DNA from: Antitrichia curtipendula
Taxonomy: Eukaryota; Streptophyta; Bryopsida; Hypnales; Leucodontaceae
Length of the DNA: 64,000 bases
Assembly: GCA_951230915.1 (NCBI GenBank)
Contig: OX579639.1
Span: 23,684,001 to 23,748,000, forward strand
Reading direction: 5' to 3'
The notes beneath the pieces are model-generated. The model ran no database searches, had not been told where the DNA came from, and saw only the letters and a program-made list of their open reading frames with translations. The translations under genes were made by a program, and so were the position numbers. Below, in pieces: positions 34,242 to 47,424 of the stretch; positions within the stretch are counted from its first letter, which is position 1; the number at the start of each line of letters is the position of its first letter.

Positions 34242-35391
34242 AAAAAAAGCAATGAAAATGAGGGGGCTACTGAGTGTGAGTGTGAGTGTTAATTCCCACA
34301 TTCACAAATTAGGGTTAGGGCATGCAAGTTCAGTGGTATAACGGTCTTTTGAGGAGTTTAAGAATTCGAAGCAGCATTAGTTGAGAGTCTGCGCCTGCTA
34401 AGCTTATATAGAAGTTTCAACTGAAGGTCTTTTTCTTCTTGTGAGTATATTAGATCTAGTACCATCCACTACCGTACTCTCAAAATTTTAGCCAGTTTTC
34501 AGAGAATTGTGAAATACATGATTGACAAAGATGAAGTAAAACTGCTGTGCCTTTGAGATTGGAATTTTGAAAAAAAACATGGACTTGTGATTTGTCAAAG
34601 TTTCTTGCTTTTGATCATGCTGCCAATGTAGGAGATATGCTTTCCAATCTTGTCAAGGCACAATTTCAGTGTGCATTGAAAGGTTGACCACTAAAGCAAT
34701 ACAAGGTATGTATATCCGAAAGCATCCATATAAGCATCACAACATGATTCTTATTATTCAACTACTTTAGTTTTTGGTTGACAATTGAAAGGAAATTCCT
34801 ATGTATCTAAAACATGTAAAATGAAACAATGAATTGTAAATTTGCCCCAAAATTATAGATGTATCCAATATCATCCGCATGCAAGATTGAGACAAAGATC
34901 AGACCGCATGACTTTTAGGCAAGATGATCCAGCAACCCGTTGCATCGTCCAAGGGACACAGAATAACGGTACACTTGCAAAAACAACTTCAATACGTGTC
35001 TTTGCCCCAAAATTACGTTTTCAAAGTGTCAAAACTATTTCGAAATATACTCTATTTCACAAAGAATGAGTCTCGTCGTGGTAATACCGAAGGGTCAGTA
35101 AGTTGAATCAGTGAGCACGTGACCATGGATAAGCTTTCTAGAATCACTAATTGGATGCTCCATCATGGCTCCCTGAGAATAATTTGTCAATTGATAATAC
35201 ATCTCTGAGCTTCCTCAACATATTGAGAAGGTTGACCTCAACAACAGAAAGTGTTCGACCTCCCCATTTCTAAAACACGAAAACATGACCAGGTTACAAT
35301 TTGCTGTTGCAATAACCCACTGCTCGACTATGTAGAATGTAAAAAACAAGATCCGGCATCGTTCTTTATAAAACCTACAAAAATTCTAGAA
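34242..35391. other. Intergenic between ATP synthase f-like gene and CPN10
   Basis: The stretch has moderate GC with TG-rich low complexity at about 34276-34290. Short open frames at 34842-35106 contain a repeated phrase (tttgccccaaaatta) but match nothing recognised. It probably holds 3' untranslated DNA of both neighbours. Confidence 0.45.
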
Positions 35392-36894
35392 TCACTGGAC
35401 AATGGCTAACAAATCACCACTGTGACAGAAGCAAAGCCTGTCCGATGTCCCCAGATTAACCTGCACGTAGGAAAACACATAAGGTCACAAACTTTGAAAT
35501 TTGAGAATCTGCCACAATTGAAGCAAAGAATAAATTGAATATAGGCGTACCTCATATGCATTGACGTCTGAAAACATAACCTTCTGTCCCTTTTCCACTT
35601 CCGTAACTTCTGATCCGGCTGCAATGATCTGCAGTATAAGCAAAAAAGTATTTATTTGAAGTAGTTCCTGCTGGATGGAACGCATGAGGATATACAATAA
35701 TGGAACTCAATGAAAGGAATTGAATCCAAAGATAAGCCAAAGATAATTCAAAGGTGAGGCATAACAGACTAAAACCACAGTAATTTAAGATAAATCTTTC
35801 TCGACTCCAAAGCTTCGGTCCATCCCCAACCTTAAGATCTGAAAATAAATAAATAAATCCGAGGATTATGTCCAAAAATACCTCGCCCTGCAGATATCGC
35901 TCGAACTTGACAGCTGCACTTGGAAGCAATACCCCTCCAGCAGATTGCTGCAAATTCATGCAAGCGTTAAACAGTCACTCCTAAACCTATAAGTTTACTC
36001 ACCTAAAGTTGCGGAGATTCACGCTCAAGGAATTCCAATCTCGCTTAACCCCTAAAAGACCAAAGATTTTTGGTATCAAATGACCAATTCAATTCATCAA
36101 GTTGTGAAAAATAAAATTCAAAATAAAGCAATATATTATGCATGTATTGGTCAATAAATAGATACAGTGACGAAATGTGTTCCCATACCTACTCAGAACT
36201 GGCATAAACAACGAGAGGCCTAATTTGGGCTTCTTGGTCCTTTAGGGGTTAAGAAACTGGATGGCGTATAGGAGAAGAGTTCAGACTCCTCAAGAGATAT
36301 GATTGGGAGGGAATCGAGCAATGTTCACGCGAAAGCAGTACATGAATAAAGAGCAAATGAGTCCACGCTTAAAACTCAAGAGCACGATAAAATGAAACAC
36401 GACTTACAGATGCCAGAGCTTCAAGGCGTATCAAGACTCGGTCAGCCTGGGGAACAATCTGCTCATTCCAGGACCAAATTCAATTAGGTCAAAATACACC
36501 AGAGTACCGGTAGGAAAAAACCTCCAGCCGGAATTGAGACTTGGGACAGAATGGATGAAAATACACAGTGTAACTTCATTTGAATTGAAAATAAGCGTAA
36601 TCCTTTAAAGCCCTATGGATACACGTAAAAATTGAGCTAAATCCGCAGCATTGCTAATCTTCTCTATTTATAAAAAACCGACCCAACAACGCTACTTCGA
36701 ATGCACAAAGAACAGAAAAAAAAACTAACCTTTGCGATATCGACCTCCAGTGCGGCCTTGACGGACAACCTGCTAGAATTCGACGAAGAAATTCTCCTCA
36801 CAGTGTTGTTCGCTTTCAAAATGGCCACATTGAAACCTACCAATTTAAGACTCATCAGCATCGACTTGAAATGCATCTTCGAAGAATCATCCAC
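35392..36894 (-). CDS. CPN10: Chloroplast 10-kDa chaperonin (GroES homologue)
   Basis: Five in-frame exons on the minus strand: 36894-36730, 36458-36408, 35947-35882, 35628-35551 and 35460-35392, giving 142 residues. The first 50 or so residues are rich in Ser, Arg and Asn and fit a plastid transit peptide, cleaved before the mature start. The single GroES domain follows: IVPQADRVLIRLEALAS, GGVLLPSAAVKFERYLQGE, GSEVTEVEKGQKVMFSD, then NAYEV and a C-terminal CFCHSGDLLAIVQ. These blocks match plant plastid CPN10 in order and length (about 139 residues in Arabidopsis). The protein is the lid co-chaperonin of the plastid CPN60 folding cage in the stroma. It is half the size of CPN20, which has two such domains. 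The start at 36894 gives a complete transit peptide; an internal ATG at 36876 is also possible. Intron 2 contains a small TTAA-flanked transposon. Confidence 0.88.
36045..36252. mobile_element. 208-bp TTAA-flanked MITE in CPN10 intron 2
   Basis: Its ends are TTAACCCCTAAAAGACCAA and TTGGTCCTTTAGGGGTTAA, nearly perfect inverted repeats each including TTAA. It lies wholly within the intron between exons 2 and 3. Confidence 0.85.
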
Positions 36895-37260
36895 TTTTAG
36901 AAATCACAAGCAATTTTCCACTACCTAAACCCTATCACCTAAAAACCACGTCGCTAAATCCTACTCAGCTCCCAACATCGCAAAAGGCGAGCTCCAACCA
37001 GAGCTGCAAAGCAGGGTTTCCAAGTACCAGAGAAGGCGACGGAAGTTCTGCAGGAGAGCGCAGGGCAGCCAGCAGCGATAACTGTGGCCTTGTGCAGTTG
37101 CGAGGGGCTGCGCACTGCAGTGCTGGCCATTGTAGCGCCTGTTGCCATGGCCATGGCTGAGATTGCAGCAACAAAATGAGAATGCCGCAACGAAATGCGA
37201 GCCCTAGTAGAGGATGGAATGCGAAATTGGAGAAGTGCTGTGGAGAGCTGGTTTGTTGCA
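36895..37260 (-). promoter_or_regulatory. GC-richer upstream region of CPN10
   Basis: This stretch is far richer in GC than the DNA beyond it and lies directly before the CPN10 start, so it is probably promoter and 5' leader. It contains a minus-strand open frame (37190-36954) with MAMATGATMASTAVRS near its start, which looks like a transit peptide but ends in a stop before CPN10 exon 1 and has no clear splice donor. It may be an upstream frame or an alternative first exon. Confidence 0.45.
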
Positions 37261-39640
37261 AAACTCTTGATAAGGGGAAGACGATGAGCTTCGCTGGGTT
37301 CTGGAGACTTCAGTATCAGGTGAGGCTTGGATTGGATGAATAAGACCCTCGCTGTTTTGGATGAGTATCGTCATCTGGATGTTAGACACAGTCAGATTCG
37401 GCATAAGTTAAATTGAGTAATTTTTTAGTCAGAAAGTGGCACATGTCATCTTCTTGAGATGTGGATCTTTCAAAATTTGAAGTGGAAATTCAATTTTGGT
37501 ATTTATTTGCCAAAATAAACCCTCAAGTACGATAGGTAGTGTGTAACATTCAAGTATCAAAGTCACACTATTTTAAATTGATATCCAATTTTTTGTACTT
37601 TTTTTAAAATTATCATTAATTCCTAGGTGTCTTTGAAGTCAAAATGTGCTTATACAAAGTGTTGTTAATAATAAGAACCATTGTGAATCACATTTTACAT
37701 GGTGTACTACAATGTGCAACAAATAGGTCATATATAGTGTGATAATTTAGCAATTATAAAAATAAACTAGGACAATTATGCAAATTCTATGATCTATTGA
37801 CAATAATATAGGACTCAAGATTTCATATGGGAAAGTTATGTATTTTTAACTTTATCACTTACAAGACTTCAAAAAAAATTGGAGTCATGGGAGTGAGAAA
37901 GGTGGTCATTGGAGAATATTTGTCTAGATAATTGAAATCATAATTATTGCATTTGAATATAATTAAAAATACTAAAAGAAATTTACAATTTATTTGAACC
38001 TTTAGATTTTTGAACTTTATAATAGTGAATGATCATTTGCATTGTTTTAGAATGCAAATGAAATTTATAAAACCCAAATATTTTGCCTTCCCAACCATCA
38101 TTCAAATATATCATAGCTAAAGAATATGTTTGGCACAAAATTATTTTTTAATATTTTGTATAAAAAAAAATTCAATATGGCATCTAAAGATATGATCAAG
38201 TATTGTCAATTTTGGCATCTAAATATCTAACTTGTTCATTCTTTATTTCTCGACAATGTGCTAACCCCATCTCCATTTATAGAATTTATTCTATACCATT
38301 GTCATTTAATAAGCAGCGTACCCTTAGACTACAATAAATTGTTAATAAAAATTTAATTGTCTTCCTATACAAGAATCTATGTATAGGATTGCAACTAAGT
38401 TTCCAAGAAAATCCCATCCTAACCAACCTTGTAATATATTCATAATCTAGACAACATTCATCACACCTTCTAATGTCCATTATAAAAATGCATGAATATA
38501 TAAACTCTTACATTAAATGAACAATATGTTATAGTTTCATCGATAGCATTCTTCATTTGTAAAAAAATTCATTTATACATTCTTGCTAAACCTTAATGAC
38601 ATCCAAACATCTTTTCAAATTTTGCAATTTGATGAAACTTCTTTGGTATTGTCACATTTCAATAGGCTCAATCTAATATAGCCTATGTCAAAATTATATG
38701 CTTTCAATTTTAAATTCATCATACCTATTTTCTGGAAAGTGATCCTCATAGGGATGACTTAATAGTCAATCAACCCACTAATAGGGAGGACTTATATGTT
38801 TAGATCAACCAAATTTCCAAAAAGACAAAATATTTTTTGAAATTTGACATGGAAGTGTGCAAAAGGAAAATTGGAATACTGTAGTTGGACAAAAAAATTA
38901 TAGGGAGAGGCCCATGAAAAGTATGTGAGGCAACTCTTCCAATTGTAAAAAACTAATTATAACATAGACTTTAACATTTACACTATTTGTAGAAAGGCAA
39001 CATGGCAAAGCTACTCCTAAAATGTATATTGAGCTTCTCTTCACTCAAAAAGATGTTTTAACATCATGGAAGTTGGTGACCAATTCTGATAATGTAGTCT
39101 GCTCTTAAAGTGACCATTTAAGAGCTAATTCCCTTTTCTAAAAAGCTAAACTCCTTGAAGCAATTTTCAATAAATTTTAGTAGGAAGAAAAATGAAATTG
39201 ACATCTAAACCAAATCATTTCATGTTTTTGGGGCCTTCATGACATTAGTTACAAAATTTTGAAGTTAAAACGTAGTAATCACTAAAAACAACCACCTCCT
39301 AAAATGTACACGAATGGTACATTAAAGAAAGCAAAATATATTTTTATGTCATATTTACTTTTATAGCAGACTACCTTATAGCACGGAAGTCCGTCCTAAA
39401 CAAGACCAATTGTGCACCTGTGATGAAGCTCTTGAGAACCAACCCCAACCCGGCCCATCACTAGTTGTTGACTTTTGAACGCTAATGTGGCACCGTCCCA
39501 TTGGCAACCCATCACCATTGCCATTACAAGTTGCAACTCATAACCTTCTTTCCTTTCAACTTGCTTCCCACACCCTTGGATCATGAAGATCCAAGGTTGT
39601 GATAAAAAAATGAACACCCGGTTATATACGATAACGTATC
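37261..39640. other. AT-rich intergenic DNA with one repeat arm
   Basis: No gene is seen. The segment about 39130-39380, ending ctacctta, is an inverted-orientation arm of the TAAGGTAG element family. Confidence 0.55.
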
Positions 39641-40517
39641 GCGGCTCATCGGTGATCTAAATACATCTCCGTCTCCACCTGTCCGGGCCCGGCCGGGCCC
39701 CTACCCGGGAGGCGCCTTCTCCTGCACACATCACTCCTGCGCGACCATCTCACCTCGTCTCTCCCAGGTGGCCATGCCCATCCTTGCCAGTGCTGAATTG
39801 CAAATCCACGCTCGCCATCTCCATCGCCACCATTTCGGGGCTTGCCATTTGTGGTTCCCTCCCTCCTCGCACCCCAGCACTATTGCCACTAACTTACAAC
39901 ACTGTTCTCGCCTCCAATTCCCTCATAAATTAGCCCAAAATTAAACCACCTCCTGCCTGCCTGCTCGCCTTGCCAGTTCTGTCACCTGACGCTCCTCACT
40001 GATCTGCAAATCTCGCACCAAGCTTAAGCTTACTCACTCGGGCGTGTGAGAGTTGGTCTGAGCTTGGCGAAACTCGCGCGCCATTAATTTACGCATTTGT
40101 TGACCCAGGAAAAGGGCCTCGGGGTCTGTGCGTGGCCCTGCTTTGGGAAAGAGAGTTTTAGGGAGGGTTTTAAGTCTGACGATCTCTCGGGATTGGTGAC
40201 GCATCATGTGTGAGAGACGGACTTGGTGATGTGAGTCCATGAGCTGCTGCATGCGTGGAGATGCGGAATTGACAGACAGAGGAGGCGGAAGGGTGTGGGT
40301 TTACCGACGATATGGAAACTGTCTCTTTGATTGTGTGGGCTTTGCTGTTAGGTTAATTTCGTGAGAGTGGACAGGATAGATCGGGATGTGGAGGGTTTAG
40401 TGATTGACGTGTAGGAATGAAGCAGGCGGGCGATTGTGTGCACTGAAAACCTGTGCAGTAGTTGGAGGATCGAGGTTTGAGAGTTGGGGTGAATTTAGGT
40501 CTTGGGGCACGAGGGTC
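39641..40517 (+). promoter_or_regulatory. Upstream and leader region of EXO84
   Basis: GC content rises sharply here. The region includes a GC-rich palindromic stretch (CCGGGCCCGGCCGGGCCC, 39685-39702) and leads without a break to the EXO84 start. Transcription probably begins in its second half; the exact site is not visible. Confidence 0.5.
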
Positions 40518-43500
40518 ATGGCAATGGCGTCCGTGAAGCCGTCGATGAGGTCTCGGAAATGGGCCCCTCCGTCTAGGGCGCCACCTACCGGGAATGCGAG
40601 GTCCACTTACGACGCTTATCGCGACGAGCAGGATAAGACCTCCGGGAAGAAGGATGTGGATCCCAAGAGCGTGGGGGATGCGTATAAGGGGCAATCCGAT
40701 GGCGAGAAGGTGAAGAACCGATTCATCCTCATTGTTTCCTTTCCCTCCGGGTGCCGCCGTGTTTGTGATGCTCATCGGAATGTGTTTTGTGTCAATTTGA
40801 AACGAAGAGCTTTAGATTCGATGCGTCTCATTGACGTTGTGATACGATTGCCTAGTGGTCCTCGGAATTTCGTCTTGCATTACTTTCTAGGGTTAGGGGA
40901 TTCTGAATTATCTTGCGAAGATCTCGTCAACAATTGCGCGTTTCTCTAGCTTGTTTCTCTGTTGTGAATTGTCGCAGTGGATCCTTCCGTGGTATGGGAA
41001 TGAGACATTCGATTTACACAGGTGATTTGCAGCATCTTATCGTGAAAGTTCATAACAGTCTTGAAATCAGCTCCTCACAACTTTGCCCCATCTGCTATTC
41101 AAGGGAGAAATCAGGGTATCCAAGATTCAATGGTCCTCTGACATTTTCTTTTTCTGACACCGCTCCGTTACCATTTTGAGTGCAACGTTTGAATGCAAAC
41201 TTCCTCACTCATGAGTTCTAAAGTTGCAGACTTGGAATGCATGCCACATAGTTATAAGTTGCACAGTATAGGGGCATTATGACTGTTGACATTACTAGCT
41301 CTCACGTTTGTCATCTGTACTGATCGGTTTGTCATTAATGTTACGGTGGTAAGGGTGCAAGCCCAACACTACTCAAGAATTGTTATATTGGAATTACTCA
41401 AGTTATTGTTTCTTTCCTGATTGACAGGGTATGCGGAGAATATGTGAGGAGCTCATAGACTTCCAGAAAGTACATCAAGATGAGATGCGCAAAATCGTCT
41501 TCCAAAACTACACTATATTTATCAAGTATGAGACACTTTCTCCTCTCTGCTGGATCATGGAATGGTAGAAGTTTGCGTTTTGGTTGTCTCAGTTTGGGCT
41601 AGGACTGTGGGACATTGTCTTGAACATGGAAATGCAGTATCTTGGATCAATTCTAGCGCCGTGTCTGTGGAAACTGGTATAAGTGAGCAGAAATTCACAT
41701 TCGAGAAATCCGAAGGGTTAATTAGTTGGTCTTTCAACGCATTGCAAGATAATGTGATCGACTCGTCTTCTTCTCTGAATGGGGTTGTTGGGCCCACGGA
41801 TGCAACTCGGAGCTGAAACTTAGGGCCTGATTCCTTTTAGCCCCTCAGGCGTTGCTAAGAAAGATTTTAACCCTTGGTGTTGTCTATTGCTTGTTCTTTG
41901 TCCGAAGTCAAGCACTTATAAAATGACACACAATGGAAACTTCATTTCCATTTGAAGTGGGGGTTCAAAGGAGAATGACACACAGTTACTTATTGGATAA
42001 TGCTAATGTCTCTTATCATCCTGTTGTCAATTGGAGCTTGCATCACAAGACATGATTGCAATCTCTCTTTAGTGCATGTCAAATGTGGCATTATTTCGGT
42101 ACTCCCTTTTGACATGGTGGCCTGTTTGTTCCTAAAGCACCTCGAAAGAGATTTCAGATTTAGAAGAAGAGATCACGGGAATGAACAGTATGCTGCAATC
42201 CCAAGCAGCTCTGGTCCGTACTCTAGCCGAAAGTGGAGCTTCTTTACCGATCGGCGTCTCTGGGAGTGCTCTTGATAAGGACTATTACAAGGAGGATGTA
42301 ATACCCTCAGAGGCTGCGAAGCGTACCGATCTACTTCCTGATACATTGGATGTGCTCCTGGCAGAACGGAAGGTGGATGAGGCTCTTGTTTTGCTTGATG
42401 AAGGGGAGGGTTTAGTGGCAGACTTCCATGATGGAAATGGAGCTGAGGGCTTGAGTGACGAGCTTGTAATGCAGTTAGAAGAGGCTTTGGCCGAAAGGAA
42501 AGCAGGTTTGGCTGCCTATTTAGCTGAAGCAGTGCAACAACCCACTGTCAGAGGCTTGGAGCTGAGGTCTGCAATATCTGCTTTACGTAGACTAGGTGAT
42601 GGTTCTCGTGCACACTCACTCTTATTGCACTCCCATGAAGAGAGGTTGAAGCACAATATGAGTGCACTGCGACAGAGTGGAGCCTCGTATGGGGGTATTT
42701 ACACAACTGCCGTTTCTCAGTTGGTCTTCTCTGCCATCGCTCAGGTGCACACCACATCGTTATAAAATATTTTCTGCTGGAATTTTAACGCTGCTTGTTT
42801 TCTTAGCTGATTAGGACCAAAAGGCCCAAACTGGGACTCGTGATTGTCTTAGTAGTTTAGAGTAGAGACTCTATTTTCTCTGATTTTATTTTATTTTAAA
42901 CCCTACTCATGGAGTTTTCGTCACTAATTCTGGTGATATAAAATTATATCTCGTCTGGTTTATTGATTTTTCCCAATGAATTGGTTATTTTGAATCTGTG
43001 AATTCTTCGTCTTTGAGGGGTTAGGTTTTTCTTCGCTGGGTCGTCCTTTTCTCTCACGGCCATCACATTGTGATTGCAGGCGTCAAGAGATTCAGTGGCA
43101 GTGTTTGGTGAGGTACCCTCCTACGCTTCCGAGCTAGTCCTGTGGTCCAGCGACGTTACTGAAAAGTGCGCTTCTGTTATCAAACGGAATGTGTTGCTGT
43201 CAGCTGCTGCAGCTGGGGGTCTGCGAGCAGCTGTGGAATGTGTCCAAATTGCGCTTGGGCACTGTGCGTTATTGGAAGAACGAGGTTTAACATTGTGTCC
43301 AACACTCTCGAAGCTCATTCGACCGAGTGTAGAACAGGCCTTGAAGGCGAATTTGACCAGCATAATGGAGAGTGTGAGCTCATTGGCAGCAGCTGACAGT
43401 TGGACCCTGGATTCTCAACGGGGCCCACGGGGAGCTGTGTCAGGTCTAAGGCTTTCCAATAGTGGCCATCGCTTCCTTTTCCTGGTGCAGGTGCGTGTAC

Positions 43501-45806
43501 TCATCATCGTCTTTCTACAATCCCATTGTACCTATTGTGGCTAAATTATTCATTCTACTCAGTGTCATTCAGGATTTAATGTGCCACCAGAATATTGTGT
43601 CATACAGTAAATGAGTCTTTTTTGTTAGTTGCTTCACTTGGTTTACTCTTGGGACCACGACCACCATCAACCATTGATAGAGAAGAAGAGAAGCTTTCCA
43701 GTGAATAGTTAGCCAATCAACAAGTGACTAACCCAGTCAATGAACTTTTGCTAATGGTGTTCTAATCTTATCCATCTAGAGAGATACTTATACATGCTTT
43801 TCAAATTAGCAATTAATCTACAAAATCTTGTATCATATTGTAACAATACTAAATAGAATAAACGGTGTAGTTGTACCGATGAGTGAGTCCTATTTATATA
43901 AGTAAAACTGCAGTCTCTGTGAAGTTGTGATGATCTGTGGCGTGTGTTGGCAATCTACATAGGACTTCCTTGAAGACATGCCAGCGCTTGTTAGCATTCA
44001 GTTGGGTGGAGCTGCATTGGAGGGCGTATCTGGTATTTTCGAGGAATATATTGGCACGTTGATTAGGGCGCTACCTGGTCAAGAGGGCGAAGAGGACAGC
44101 AAAAGGAAGGTCAGTTCTCGATTGGTTACGCATGCATAGTGGTTCTGCACTTTTCACCAGTTGACACCTCATAGACTAGTACCTTAGCTTCTAAAGGACC
44201 AAGAAGCCTAATGTACTTCACTGATTCTGGTGATATAAAATTTGGTCCTATCTAAACTGTATCTTTATCAATATGATCGATTGAACTAGACATTTAAAAC
44301 CTTGAGTCCTTTGATCCTTTAGGGGTTAGTTGCGATGCTCAAGTGGGTTCATAGGCTGTTATTTTCATGACTGGTTGTACCAAGGATATATTCTGCTCCA
44401 ATTCTCTCACGGGGGTCTGTCTTTGGGTTTCTTTCTTATGCAGGTTCGAATGGCAGTCAGTGAGGAACAGCAGCTGTCACTACTTGGAAACGCTGTAACT
44501 CTCGCTGATGAGCTTGTGGCAGTTGCAGCTTCCAAACTTTTGCCAGCTGACAAAGTATTCGGTGGGGAACTCAAGGCTCCGCGCGGCTCAGCAGCAACAG
44601 CGCGTTCACCCGAGCTCAAAGACCTGCAGCGGCAGCTACAGAATCATGTTGAAAAACTTAAATTCTATCTATGCAATGGAATAGTTATTGGAATATGCTA
44701 TGATGAGTACGGAAGCAAACTAAATGCCACCACATACTTTCAGATTGATTCTGAACAACCTACTTGGCAGGATGATCCTCTGCCCACAACACTTTTTCAG
44801 GTGTGCTTTCTGTCTTTTCCTTTTGCAGCACTTCTTTTTTATGTCTTTTTTATGTGCTATTTAAGGTAGAGGATACTCCATCCATCTTATTATACAGTTC
44901 AATTGATATTCAGGAGTATGCATTCATTGGGAGACTGTAGGACCAAATTGAAAATGGACCGTTATTGAATGAAAATGGGGTTGTAGATTCTTTTCATTCA
45001 AGGCCATAACATTCATCCAGCCTATGCTTATACCACTGCTAATTGAAGGCCAACTGAATGCATGAATAGATGAGTTGTTTGAATAGAGGATAGGTCACTC
45101 AAGGTTTTAGCATTCTCTACCTCACATCTCTGCTTTTCTCTCAGTACTGCCTCTGACATATGATCTGGTGTGACAGTCTGTATTTCACAAGTTATTTTCT
45201 ATCCAGCAAATAGCTGCAAGCGTCCTAGTTGGGAAGGACAGGGTCACGCAGCTGTTGCTGAGACGTCTCACTGAAACGTTTATTAAAGATTTGAGTACAA
45301 ACCCGGAGCTATGGGTTCTGATTGAAGAGGAACCAGGGTCCTTGGGTCCTCTTGGATTGCAACAGTTCATTCTAGATATGGAGTTTCTTGCTCTTGTCGC
45401 AAAAAATATGGGATTTCTTTGGAAGACTGTGTCTCAAGCTATCTCTCAGGAAGAAGAGCGAATGAAGGAAATGTACATTGTTGGTGGAGCTGATCTTGAC
45501 AGGTCTGTTCTCGTGCTGACTCTGTATTATTGGTACGCGAAGTACCTTCAAGATTTGGCAGTTGCATACTACTTAGGTTGCTCCAGATACTAAGACGTCT
45601 CATTTTTCTATTTGTTTATTCCTCCATGGAGCTGATTTCATTCCTGTGGTGTACGATGCAGTGGTCTGCCTGATCCTGGATGGCTACAGATGAGCGTCTA
45701 CAATAATTTCAATAACCTGATCGATCAGTGGAAAGGAAACAATGGTTTTCAACCTCGGGATTTTAGTGATGCTCAATCTGTGTCATCATCAATGCGCTCA
45801 GAATGA
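40518..45806 (+). CDS. EXO84B: Exocyst complex subunit EXO84 (EXO84B-like)
   Basis: Eight in-frame exons: 40518-40709, 41428-41525, 42138-42744, 43080-43490, 43963-44109, 44444-44800, 45207-45502 and 45662-45806, giving about 750 residues (752 in Arabidopsis EXO84B). Recognisable blocks are CEELIDFQKVHQDEMRK, the NTSKEISDLEEEI coiled-coil entry (junction of exons 2 and 3), DVLLAERKVDEAL, LRSAISALRRLGDG, then VFGEVPSYASELV, AAAGGLRAAVECVQIALGHC and a C-terminal LGPLGLQQFILDMEF. The protein is a subunit of the octameric exocyst that tethers secretory vesicles to the plasma membrane, important for polar growth and cell plate formation. The start chosen (MAMASVK, 40518) follows a long leader; the next ATG is two codons on. 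Introns 3 and 5 carry small TTAA-type elements. No lesion is seen. Confidence 0.93.
42785..43026. mobile_element. MITE in EXO84 intron 3
   Basis: The left part reads attaggaccaaaaggccc and the right end tttgaggggttagg, mutated versions of the TTAACCCCTAAAGGACCAA termini. It shares the phrase ctggtgatataaaat with the copy in intron 5. The left boundary is uncertain. Confidence 0.55.
44184..44328. mobile_element. MITE in EXO84 intron 5
   Basis: The left end TTAGCTTCTAAAGGACCAA and the right end gatcctttaggggttag are inverted repeats of the TTAA family. The interior has gattctggtgatataaaatt, as in intron 3. Confidence 0.65.
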
Positions 45807-47424
45807 GATGGTGGAAGCTCCCCAGCTATTTACTCTTGGGAATCCCACCAGCTCTCATGGGTTTCAAAGAGACGAGATCTTTCTCGATGGTATTCTTACA
45901 TACTTCTGCAGATGAAGTTAAAACATTATTACATTATCGGCATGAGTGCTGATGATTGCGAAGCAGTGGATCCAGAGATGCAATATCTTGGTCGTGCTGG
46001 AAGGACAAGGTGCTAGAGCTGAACTCCGTATCTGGTCAATCCGTCACCGATATAGAGGCTAACGTCTATAGACGCCAGATATTCTCTGTTTCTCATGATG
46101 GTGAATTCTTTATATCTCACCCCTGGAATGAGTAAGGTATTTGTAGGTGGTTGAGTGTTTAGTGGTAGACCTGATCTTGGTATCAGAATGTGGAGGTATT
46201 TTTGGCTACCTTGTTGAGAATTTCTGGGAAGTTCCATCAGGGCATGTGGTGGCTGCATTGACTGTCGCAGGCTGCAAGGAGTATCAAGTGAACTCCACGG
46301 TACTCTACCTCTCTCCCTGAACTAGCCAAATCTTTTAACACAGTGTTTTGCAATTAGACAGTATGGGCTCCTGCAGAGACTCCAAATTGGATTGTTTCCC
46401 GAAGTTTATATGCCGTTTCTAGCCTGCGTGGGGTGCATGTGCTTGCTAACGTTTTCTTTCTCTGTCTGTTTGTCGCAGGTGACGTGGAGAAACATACGCA
46501 CTCCCACAAGGCACCACTCCTGCAGACGATCCTGGAGAAGTTTGCTAGTGACTAGCAACTCATTTCGAAGGGCTGGAGTGGGTGGGACTGGTTGTAGACT
46601 GGATAGTTAGCAGAGCTTTAAGATTCTGCGTGGTAGCCCATATGAACCACATATTCTCCTCTGCACTTGATAAATGTGCATTGTGTGCAGATAATGCGTC
46701 TGAATCTGTAACGGAGTAGTTTCGATTCGTTCTTGCAGGCAATCCTCTGCAAAGAAAGGAAGCGTTTGCCTGCTTACAGTACAGTACTCACTATTTGATC
46801 ACATTCATCCAAATAAGTGTGAGGTCTGGCACGAATTGGAGTAACTTATTTGATTCGGATCTGCGCCCTTATAAATTATAAGCTTACACTGGAGCCACGC
46901 ATTTGTTTGTTGACCTGAAACGATGTTGAGGCCCCACAAACTGATGGTAAGTAGAGTACTGTACTGTACTAGAATGGAAGACTAACTTAATGTCCATTTT
47001 GTAAAATATCAAGAAATTCGAATCACTTTATAAAACATTGATGGAATCTGACTTGTGATGTGATCATGGCCAGAATTGCTGCAGCAAGTTGTACAACACT
47101 GTGCACTTGGGCAGAACAGGTTTTGGTTGTGACTGGAACCAAAATTGAAGTTACGCAATTTTCCCCAGGAATAAGTAGACCTCCTGACACCGATGCGTGA
47201 GACTTAGGGGCAGCAGCTTACATGTGAGCCCGGTGGGCAAGAAAAGCAAGAAGACTAGAAACTAGAAGACAAGAACAGTGCCATCGATGATCGGTAAGCG
47301 TGGAAGGAGGAGAGGCAGTTCCACCGATATCGGTGTAGAAAACACTGTAGAAGGAGCATAAAAGTGCTTTCACTATTTTGGCATTGTTGACTGCTCCTAC
47401 CCACCGATACATGTAAGTTGGTCC
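45807..47424. other. EXO84 3' region and intergenic DNA
   Basis: The sequence after the stop is of moderate GC and probably includes a long 3' untranslated region. No further gene is recognised, and short open frames here lack coding character. Confidence 0.5.

Noticed and set aside
34322..34380. tRNA-like A and B boxes (agtggtataacgg and gaattcgaa)
   Set aside because: The flanking stretches do not pair into acceptor, anticodon and T stems, so a tRNA gene is not supported; at most a degenerate tRNA-derived fragment.
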